A DNA stretch of 64,000 bases from Crocinitomicaceae bacterium (GTDB lineage Bacteria; Bacteroidota; Bacteroidia; Flavobacteriales_D; Crocinitomicaceae), in contig JAHEIL010000046.1 of NCBI GenBank assembly GCA_024639405.1, forward strand, positions 1-64,000, read 5' to 3'. A program made the translations under genes and the position numbers. The notes beneath the pieces are model-generated. The model ran no database searches, was not told where the DNA came from, and was given only the letters and a program-made list of their open reading frames with translations. Numbering within the stretch: the first letter of the stretch is position 1; every line of letters starts with the position of its first letter. Positions 57,884-64,000 of the stretch are shown here, piece after piece.

Positions 57884-58543
57884 ATGAAAAAAAGGGCGTT
57901 ATTTTTAATGATTTTGTTTGTCGTTGGAGTATTTACTGCCTACTTCATCAGTAAGCCATCAACTGAAAAAATACTTCCTGTTTACAACCCAATTGATCTA
58001 AACGAAGAAATGGTTGATCCAGAATTAGCAAGAATCGGTTACGGTCATACCATCGGAAATTTTTCTTTTCTTGATCAAAATGGGAATGTTTTTACGCAAG
58101 AACAAGTCAAAGGAAAAGTGTATGTTGTTGAATATTTTTTTACTACTTGTGGTACTATTTGCCCAAAAATGAATGCACAAATGCAACGCATTCAACAAGC
58201 GTATAAAGGGTCAAAAAAAGTTGAACTATTAAGCTTTACTGTAAATCCTAAAACTGATTCCGTTGAACAATTAAAACGTTATGCAATAGATCATAAAGCA
58301 AACGATCAACAATGGCATTTTTTAACGGGAAAACAAGAAAAATTATACCACTTAGCACGTACTTCCTTTTTTGTATTAAAACCTGCTGAAGTTGAAAACC
58401 AAGGAGACGAAGGAAGTGATTTCATTCACACCAATAATTTTGTCTTAGTGGATCAATCGGGACGCATTCGTGGATATTATGACGGAACTTCAACAAAAGA
58501 AGTGAATCATCTAATCAAAGACATTCAACTGCTTTTAAATTAA
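57884..58543 (+). CDS. SCO1/SenC-family copper/redox protein
   Basis: A 219-residue thioredoxin-fold protein anchored by an N-terminal membrane helix (about 5-22), with its domain in the periplasm. The metal ligands of the family are present: cysteines in CGTIC (C89, C93) and histidine in DFIHTNNF (H182). SCO proteins deliver copper to the CuA centre of cytochrome c oxidase or act as thiol reductases. No oxidase genes are in the window. Three bases separate it from the helicase gene. Confidence 0.9.
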   Translation: MKKRALFLMILFVVGVFTAYFISKPSTEKILPVYNPIDLNEEMVDPELARIGYGHTIGNFSFLDQNGNVFTQEQVKGKVYVVEYFFTTCGTICPKMNAQMQRIQQAYKGSKKVELLSFTVNPKTDSVEQLKRYAIDHKANDQQWHFLTGKQEKLYHLARTSFFVLKPAEVENQGDEGSDFIHTNNFVLVDQSGRIRGYYDGTSTKEVNHLIKDIQLLLN

Positions 58544-58548
58544 TTACT

Positions 58549-59220
58549 ATGGCAAAACTTTGTATTGTTCCAACACCCATCGGAAATTTAGAAGATATTA
58601 CTTTACGTGCTATTCGAATCTTAAGTGAATGCGATGTGATTTTTGCAGAGGACACGCGTGTAACAAAAAAATTACTGAATCATTTAGTTATCAACAAGCC
58701 GATTCTTCCTTTTCATGCGCACAATGAGCATAAATTTTTACAGTCATCTATTGATCGGATTAAATCAAATGCGTTAACTGTTTTGGTTTCTGATGCAGGA
58801 ACACCTGGCATTTCAGATCCAGGTTTTTTATTAGCCCGAGAATGTGTCAATCAAGGAATTGATATTGAGTGTTTACCTGGGCCAACAGCCTTTGTTCCTG
58901 CGTTGGTTGCAAGTGGATTCCCATGCGATAAATTTGTCTTTGAAGGATTTTTACCGCATAAAAAAGGACGACAAACGCGTTTGTTGAAATTAGCAGAAGA
59001 AGATCGTACAATTGTTTTGTATGAATCGCCGCATCGCTTGGTGAAATGTTTGGGACAAATTGAAGAATTTTTTGGCGCTGAACGAGCAGTATGTGTCGTT
59101 AGAGAAATCTCTAAATTGTACGAAGAATACAAACGTGGCACTGCAACAGAAGTTAAAAATTATTACGAAAAAAATCCTCCTAAAGGAGAAATTGTGATCC
59201 TTGTAGCTGGAAAAGAATAA
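58549..59220 (+). CDS. rsmI: 16S rRNA 2'-O-ribose C1402 methyltransferase
   Basis: A 223-residue SAM-dependent enzyme of the tetrapyrrole-methylase fold. Signatures: LCIVPTPIGNLEDITLRAI at the start, CDVIFAEDTRVTKKLLNHL, LVSDAGTPGISDPGFLL, and GEIVILVAG near the end. It methylates the ribose of C1402 in the decoding centre of 16S rRNA. It is slightly shorter than E. coli RsmI at the C-terminus, as usual in Bacteroidota. Third gene of the helicase operon. Confidence 0.93.
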   Translation: MAKLCIVPTPIGNLEDITLRAIRILSECDVIFAEDTRVTKKLLNHLVINKPILPFHAHNEHKFLQSSIDRIKSNALTVLVSDAGTPGISDPGFLLARECVNQGIDIECLPGPTAFVPALVASGFPCDKFVFEGFLPHKKGRQTRLLKLAEEDRTIVLYESPHRLVKCLGQIEEFFGAERAVCVVREISKLYEEYKRGTATEVKNYYEKNPPKGEIVILVAGKE

Positions 59221-59236
59221 TATAAAATTAATCATT

Positions 59237-59773
59237 ATGCACATTATCATTTATTTATTATTGGGAATTATTGGATTAATCGGTATCTTTTTAATCATTG
59301 CTTTATTCAGTAGAAAAAACTACGGTGTTCAAGAAGAAATTACAATTCAACTTCCTTCAAACGAAGTGTTTGATTACTTAAAACACCTTACTAATCAAGA
59401 ACAATTTAGCAAATGGGTTATGACAGATCCTGCCATGAAAAAAACGTTGACAGGTGTAGATGGTACAATTGGTTTTATTTACGCTTGGGACAGTCAAAAT
59501 AAACAAGCGGGTGCAGGTGAACAAGAAATTATGGGACTTGAACCTTCAAAATTTATTGATGTTGAAGTACGTTTTTTACGCCCATTCAAAGGTATAGCTA
59601 AAACACCTTTTACGATTCAAGCATTGAATGAAAATGAAACGAGAGTAATTTGGGGAATGTCAAGTAAAATGGCTTACCCAATGAATATTATGCTGCTATT
59701 TAAAATCGAAAATATTCTTGCGAAGGATTTAAAGGAAAGCTTAAACAATTTAAAAGTCATTTTAGAAAAATAA
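59237..59773 (+). CDS. SRPBCC-domain membrane-anchored protein
   Basis: A 178-residue protein with an N-terminal membrane helix (about 3-26, YLLLGIIGLIGIFLIIALF) and a START/polyketide-cyclase-like SRPBCC domain: VQEEITIQLPSNEVFDYLKHL, FKGIAKTPFTIQALNENETRVIWGM (in part) and the final long helix. The fold has a deep hydrophobic pocket, so a small lipid or ligand is likely bound; none is known. It sits two bases before the dehydrogenase gene. Confidence 0.8.
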   Translation: MHIIIYLLLGIIGLIGIFLIIALFSRKNYGVQEEITIQLPSNEVFDYLKHLTNQEQFSKWVMTDPAMKKTLTGVDGTIGFIYAWDSQNKQAGAGEQEIMGLEPSKFIDVEVRFLRPFKGIAKTPFTIQALNENETRVIWGMSSKMAYPMNIMLLFKIENILAKDLKESLNNLKVILEK

Positions 59774-59775
59774 CT

Positions 59776-60810
59776 ATGCAAACAAAAGCAATTGTTCTAG
59801 TTAAACATGGCAATGCATCAGAAGCATTTCAAGAGCGTTTAATTACACTTCCAGAATTAAATGATAACGAAGTTCGAATCGAAGTTGAAGCATTTGGTTT
59901 AAACTACGCAGATGTATTGGCTAGAAACGGCATGTACAAAGAAGCACCACCAATGCCGTGTGTTGTTGGGTATGAAGTTGTTGGAAAAATTTGTGCCGTT
60001 GGAAAATCAGTTGATCAATCATTCCTTCATAAACGGGTTTTGGCATTTTGTCGATTTGGTGGCTACGCAAAACATGTAAACACACTTGATACTGCTATTG
60101 TTTGTATTGAAGAACACGAAGATGCTGCGCATCTTTTAGCATTGTGTACACAAGCGGTGACAGCTTATTACATGACGGATTATTTAGCGCCCATTCACAA
60201 AGGCGATCACATATTAATTCATGCTGCTGCAGGTGGAGTTGGATCGTTTTTAATTCAATTAGCCAAACGAAAAGGAGCCATTGTTTATGCAAAAATTGGC
60301 GACGATTCTAAAATTGAATTGGTCAAAAGTTTGGGAGCAGATTTTGTGATTAACTACAAAAAAACTGCTTACGAAAAAAAATTAAAAAGTTTATTAAACA
60401 CAGATCGCTTGGCGGCATCTTACAATGCTGTTGCAGGCTCAACGTTCAAAAAAGATGTTGCTTTACTTGGTTCTGGTGGTAAGCTATTTCTATTTGGCGG
60501 AGCCGAAATAATTGGAACCCGATTTGGAATTTTTTCTACCCTCAATTTTCTTCGAAAAATGGGATTCATTTTACCAATTGGCTTAATGATGCGCTCTAAA
60601 TCAATTTTAGGAGTGAATATGTTAAAAATTGCAGATAATCGTCCGGATAGCTTAACGGAATGTCTTGCCGCTGTGATTGATTTATACCGAAAAAACGAAT
60701 TGAAAACGCACGTTGGTGGACGTTTTTCTGTGAAAGTAATTGCTCAAGCGCACACCTTACTACAAGCTGGAAAAACTACAGGAAAACTCAGTGTTTTTTG
60801 GGAAGATTAA
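59776..60810 (+). CDS. Zinc-independent MDR oxidoreductase, quinone reductase/VAT-1-like
   Basis: A 344-residue member of the medium-chain dehydrogenase family. FGLNYADVLARNGMYKEAP near residue 45 and GYEVVGKICAVG are the N-domain marks of NADPH:quinone reductases, and the nucleotide-binding turn is HAAAGGVGSFLIQLAK. The zinc-binding cysteines of alcohol dehydrogenases are missing. The GGxHVGGRFSVKVI-like end resembles VAT-1 homologues. It probably reduces quinones or other carbonyls with NADPH. Last gene of the five-gene unit, sharing TTAA with the convergent lipoprotein gene. Confidence 0.85.
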   Translation: MQTKAIVLVKHGNASEAFQERLITLPELNDNEVRIEVEAFGLNYADVLARNGMYKEAPPMPCVVGYEVVGKICAVGKSVDQSFLHKRVLAFCRFGGYAKHVNTLDTAIVCIEEHEDAAHLLALCTQAVTAYYMTDYLAPIHKGDHILIHAAAGGVGSFLIQLAKRKGAIVYAKIGDDSKIELVKSLGADFVINYKKTAYEKKLKSLLNTDRLAASYNAVAGSTFKKDVALLGSGGKLFLFGGAEIIGTRFGIFSTLNFLRKMGFILPIGLMMRSKSILGVNMLKIADNRPDSLTECLAAVIDLYRKNELKTHVGGRFSVKVIAQAHTLLQAGKTTGKLSVFWED

Positions 60811-61337
60811 GGAGCAGCTGGACCTGTATACTCTAAACATGGGTTATTACCTGTCCAACATTTACGTTTTTGAACATAATTGATTACAGTATCTTTTGTA
60901 ATGTTAAGAATTAAATCATTTTTACTTTTCCATAATTCAAAACAAGCATCAGAATCATTGGTGTAGTGCAATTGGTCGTTAATATGGTATTTCTTTTTAA
61001 GTTCATCAAGTGGCAATAATTTATCCGTTGAAATCAAAGCATACGTTCCTGGTTCGATTGAAAATGCTGCTGTCCCCAATTCATTTAAGGTAAAAACCAT
61101 TTTCTTTTTGACACGCATCTGACAATCATTTACCGTAAACAAGGCATATTCTTCAAGATTTAAGGCTTCGTAGGTTCCTTTTTCCTGTTCTTTCGTTGGC
61201 TCCATTCCACCACAATAGGGAATAAAAGCTAGACCCTTGAATTCTACTTTTAAAGTTTTTTTTACAGCAGTAATTTTTGTAAAAACACCGCAACTAATAA
61301 AAACGAAAACCAAACTAAAAAAGAGAACTTTTTTCAT
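60807..61337 (-). CDS. Small lipoprotein of unknown function
   Basis: A 176-residue lipoprotein. The signal ends in the lipobox FISC (cysteine about 16), so it is lipid-anchored outside the cytoplasm. The mature protein contains IPYCGGMEPTKEQEKGTYEAL and three further cysteines that could pair. This CGGMEP wording recurs in Bacteroidota hypothetical proteins with a carboxypeptidase-regulatory-like beta fold, but I do not recognise a named family. A -7 box (TATATTTG) lies 20 bases upstream. Confidence 0.7.
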   Translation of the reverse strand: MKKVLFFSLVFVFISCGVFTKITAVKKTLKVEFKGLAFIPYCGGMEPTKEQEKGTYEALNLEEYALFTVNDCQMRVKKKMVFTLNELGTAAFSIEPGTYALISTDKLLPLDELKKKYHINDQLHYTNDSDACFELWKSKNDLILNITKDTVINYVQKRKCWTGNNPCLEYTGPAAP

Positions 61338-61357
61338 TGAAACATTATTTTATCAAA

Positions 61358-61365
61358 CAAATATA
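61358..61365 (-). promoter_or_regulatory. -7 box of the small lipoprotein gene
   Basis: The minus strand reads TATATTTG, ending 20 bases before ATG 61337. Confidence 0.5.
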
Positions 61366-61440
61366 TTGGTAAAAATACAGATTTTAATGGTGTAATTCAT
61401 CTTCTGTAATCCATGCTACAAAAAGATGAATTATTTAACT

Positions 61441-61448
61441 TATTTTTG
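61441..61448 (+). promoter_or_regulatory. -7 box of the aldehyde dehydrogenase gene
   Basis: TATTTTTG matches TAnnTTTG, 29 bases before ATG 61478. Confidence 0.45.
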
Positions 61449-61477
61449 TGCTTTAATTAAAATTTAAACAAAGCAAT

Positions 61478-63034
61478 ATGTCAGCTAATCATTCAACAAT
61501 AGGCATTGAAGAAATTCTAAAAAAGTTTGGAATTGAAGCCGTAAACAATGGTGCTTCAACGGGTGCTCATTGGATTCCAACTTCAGGTTCAATGATTGAA
61601 TCGTATTCTCCAGTAGACGGTAAATTAATCGCTTCGGTGAAATCTGCAACTGCAAACGACTATGAAACAGTCGTGAAAAAAGCACAAGAAGCTTTTATTC
61701 CTTGGAGAACGATGCCTGCTCCAAAACGTGGTGAAATTGTTCGTCAACTGGCTGAGCGTATTCGTTTTTACAAAGAACCACTAGGACAATTAGTTTCTTA
61801 TGAAATGGGTAAATCTTTGCAAGAAGGTTTAGGTGAAGTACAAGAAATGATTGATATCTGTGATTTTGCAGTTGGTTTATCACGTCAATTATATGGTTTA
61901 ACGATGCATTCAGAGCGTCCAGGACATAGAATGTACGAACAATATCATCCATTAGGAATTGTTGGAATTATTTCAGCATTCAACTTCCCAGTTGCTGTAT
62001 GGAATTGGAATACAGCACTTGCTTGGGTCTGTGGAGATGTATGTATTTGGAAACCATCTGAAAAAACACCTTTAACAGCAATTGCTTGTCAACAAATTAC
62101 AAAAGAAGTTTTCGCTGCTAATGATGTCCCAGAAGGAGTTTCAGGTTTAATCATTGGTGATGGAGAAATAGGTAAATTAATGGCAAATGACAAACGTGTT
62201 CCATTGATATCTGCAACAGGTTCTACACGAATGGGTATTTCTGTTGGTGAAGCTGTTGGAAGAAGATTGGGGCGTTCGTTACTTGAATTAGGTGGTAACA
62301 ACGCAATCATAATTACACCAACAGCCGATTTAAAAATGGTTGTTCCTGGTGCAGTATTTGGAGCGGTTGGAACAGCTGGTCAACGTTGTACATCTACCCG
62401 TCGTTTAATCATTCACGAAGAAATTTACGATAAAGTTAAAGAAGCTTTAGCGAAAGCATACCAACAAATAAAAATTGGAAATCCATTGGATCAAAACAAC
62501 CATGTTGGACCTTTAATTGACAAAGATGCAGTTCGTATGTATGAAGAAGCATTGGTAAAAGCTGTTCAAGAAGGTGGAAAGATCATTGTTGAAGGCGGTG
62601 TGTTAAGTGGTGCTGGTTACGAATCAGGTTGTTATGTTCAACCAGCAATTGTTGAAGCTGAAAATCATTTTCAAATTGTACAACACGAAACGTTTGCTCC
62701 AATTTTATACATCATGAAATATTCAGGAGGTGTTGAAAATGCCATAGCATTACAAAATGGTGTGCCTCAAGGATTATCATCTGCAATTATGACTAACAAC
62801 CTGAAAGAAGCTGAAGCATTTTTAGCATCAAGCGGATCGGATTGTGGTATTGCAAATGTAAACATTGGTACTTCAGGTGCTGAAATTGGTGGCGCTTTTG
62901 GTGGTGAAAAAGAAACTGGCGGTGGCCGTGAATCTGGATCAGATGCTTGGAAAGTATACATGAGAAGACAAACCAATACAATCAATTATTCGGATAGTTT
63001 GCCATTAGCACAAGGAATTAAATTTGAATTGTAA
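61478..63034 (+). CDS. ALDH7-type aldehyde dehydrogenase (L-piperidine-6-carboxylate/aminoadipate semialdehyde)
   Basis: A 518-residue NAD(P)-dependent aldehyde dehydrogenase. The catalytic residues are complete: N169 in FNFPVAVWNWN, E270 in LLELGGNN and C304 in AGQRCTSTRR. LVSYEMGKSLQEGLGEVQEM and PGHRMYEQYHPLG match the ALDH7/AmaB group, which oxidises alpha-aminoadipic semialdehyde in lysine breakdown, better than betaine- or succinate-semialdehyde enzymes. It is a single cytoplasmic gene with its own promoter and terminator. No lysine aminotransferase gene is nearby, so the pathway is inferred from family alone. Confidence 0.88.
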   Translation: MSANHSTIGIEEILKKFGIEAVNNGASTGAHWIPTSGSMIESYSPVDGKLIASVKSATANDYETVVKKAQEAFIPWRTMPAPKRGEIVRQLAERIRFYKEPLGQLVSYEMGKSLQEGLGEVQEMIDICDFAVGLSRQLYGLTMHSERPGHRMYEQYHPLGIVGIISAFNFPVAVWNWNTALAWVCGDVCIWKPSEKTPLTAIACQQITKEVFAANDVPEGVSGLIIGDGEIGKLMANDKRVPLISATGSTRMGISVGEAVGRRLGRSLLELGGNNAIIITPTADLKMVVPGAVFGAVGTAGQRCTSTRRLIIHEEIYDKVKEALAKAYQQIKIGNPLDQNNHVGPLIDKDAVRMYEEALVKAVQEGGKIIVEGGVLSGAGYESGCYVQPAIVEAENHFQIVQHETFAPILYIMKYSGGVENAIALQNGVPQGLSSAIMTNNLKEAEAFLASSGSDCGIANVNIGTSGAEIGGAFGGEKETGGGRESGSDAWKVYMRRQTNTINYSDSLPLAQGIKFEL

Positions 63035-63042
63035 TCCTATCA

Positions 63043-63088
63043 AATAAATAAAAAAAGCCGAGTTAATACTCGGCTTTTTTTATTTATT
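63043..63088. terminator. Bidirectional terminator after the aldehyde dehydrogenase gene
   Basis: A perfect 21-base inverted repeat (63043-63063 and 63068-63088) around a TAAT loop, with GCCGAGT/ACTCGGC as its GC core and A/T tracts on both sides. It can end both convergent transcripts. Confidence 0.92.
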
Positions 63089-63124
63089 CCAAATCGAATA
63101 AACGGTTGGTTATGATTGTTGAGG

Positions 63125-64000
63125 TTAATTTCTAATGAAACGTTGTGCTATAACTCCTTTTGGTGTTGTAAGCAATAAAGTGTAGTTTCCTTTTGCTAAT
63201 TGCTCTACACTGATCGATGGAGTAGTATAATTCGCTTTATCGATGATTCTTCCTAAATTATCAATGATTTTGTAAGTTGAAATCGTTTCAAGAGAAGAGA
63301 TTGTGAGCTGATCCGAAGTTGGATTTGGATAAATAATCGTTTTATCCATTGAGGTTTCATCAACACCTTGTAAATCAGTATTGGTCAACAAAGTAGTATT
63401 GGTGATAATTGGTTCATTCCAATCAAAATAAATGTACGCCGTATTTTCAATTTGTGTGCCTACTCCATTTCCAGGTAATTCTTTGATAGAATACACAAAA
63501 TGTCCATGACTCATTGGTTCATTTGTTGTGCTATCTGCCAACCAAATTTGTGGAAATTCAAAACGATACACACCATTTCCTAAATGAACCACTTGCATAG
63601 CATGTGTTGCTTCAATAATGCGAAGCGATGAAAGATCTAACAAAGAACTAATCGTATCAATGATATAAATATTCTGAGCTGGAGCTGTTCCTGTATTTTG
63701 GAAACAAATAGTATACGTTAATTGATCATCTGTAGTGAAATCAATTAAATCAGCACTAAATGATACATTTGAGTATTGATTCCCTCTGTCTACAACTTTT
63801 ATGTTTGGATCGTAACTATTTCCTACAATTTGCAATAAATTACCTGCATTATTTGTTGTGTTACAATCACTCGAAATAATACCTAATGGAACAATCGTTG
63901 ACGTAAAATTGTGCTGAACGCCACTTGCAATACCTGTTGGAGTATTGAATGTTATGACATCATACGTATTAAACGAAGTGTTAGAATTGTTCAAGGTCCA
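63125..64000 (-). CDS. Partial T9SS cargo protein (DUF7619-like domain plus type A sorting domain)
   Basis: The C-terminal ~291 residues of a gene that continues past the right edge; the frame is open to base 64000 (W-T-L-N-N...), so the apparent start inside the window is not real. The visible part holds a beta-rich domain, YTICFQNTGTAPAQNIYIIDT ... IENTAYIYFDWNEPIITN (given in part), typical of the DUF7619 repeat that precedes sorting domains. A type A T9SS signal follows: IIYPNPTSDQLTISS, YKIIDNLGRIIDKANY and LAKGNYTLLLTT. The protein is therefore secreted and surface-attached or released; its main domain is off the window. Confidence 0.85.
   Translation of the reverse strand, partial: WTLNNSNTSFNTYDVITFNTPTGIASGVQHNFTSTIVPLGIISSDCNTTNNAGNLLQIVGNSYDPNIKVVDRGNQYSNVSFSADLIDFTTDDQLTYTICFQNTGTAPAQNIYIIDTISSLLDLSSLRIIEATHAMQVVHLGNGVYRFEFPQIWLADSTTNEPMSHGHFVYSIKELPGNGVGTQIENTAYIYFDWNEPIITNTTLLTNTDLQGVDETSMDKTIIYPNPTSDQLTISSLETISTYKIIDNLGRIIDKANYTTPSISVEQLAKGNYTLLLTTPKGVIAQRFIRN

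Overview
The window is a 64 kb piece of an AT-rich chromosome from a Bacteroidota bacterium, most likely Flavobacteriales (possibly a Fluviicola- or Crocinitomix-like lineage; the family is a guess). The support is direct: many genes are preceded by the Bacteroidota -7 promoter box TAnnTTTG, several products carry type IX secretion system (T9SS) C-terminal sorting domains, there is a PorP/SprF outer-membrane protein and a PorZ homologue, and Shine-Dalgarno sequences are scarce. I see no prophage, insertion sequence, CRISPR array or plasmid gene.

Layout. 1-257 is a probable divergent promoter region. 258-16136 is housekeeping and envelope genes: a SPOR-like protein, a flavoprotein, an rnpA-ctp-ligase operon, a CPA2 antiporter, mgtE, a 2-hydroxyacid dehydrogenase, a leftward operon (RidA, TPR membrane protein, rRNA methyltransferase) and a lipoprotein/DUF4836-like trio ending at a strong terminator. 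16153-39482 is a 23 kb block read entirely leftward that builds the cell surface. From its promoter it encodes a 1056-residue T9SS adhesin, PorP/SprF and a PorE-like OmpA protein (one operon), then two secreted GH29 alpha-L-fucosidases, then a single 13.9 kb gene for a 4637-residue adhesin. 39611-46803 holds a PhnA-like zinc protein, a GT2 glycosyltransferase, a polytopic membrane protein, two tandem beta-helix T9SS proteins and a metallo-beta-lactamase-fold hydrolase. 46804-47250 holds a tRNA-Arg gene with an unusual elbow, a broken copy of its 5' end and stacked terminators. 47251-63034 is porZ-recO, a solute-binding lipoprotein, trpS, plsC, gatC-MFS, pnuC-NadR-like kinase, a DEAD helicase-SCO-rsmI-SRPBCC-MDR operon, a small lipoprotein and an ALDH7-type dehydrogenase. 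The right edge cuts a further T9SS cargo gene.

How it fits together. The dominant theme is T9SS-dependent surface display. The two adhesins share a head module, PKD-like modules and a gliding-motility-type C-terminal (CHU_C) domain, but only the smaller one has PorP/SprF and OmpA partners next to it, so those partners may serve both. The fucosidases between them could act on fucosylated glycans at the same surface. The most striking structure is inside the giant adhesin: 31 PKD-like domains, 20 of which form four copies of a five-domain super-repeat with a period of about 1.42 kb.

Limits: names come from reading translated sequence by eye, without searches. Domain boundaries are approximate to a few residues, and promoters and terminators are pattern calls.
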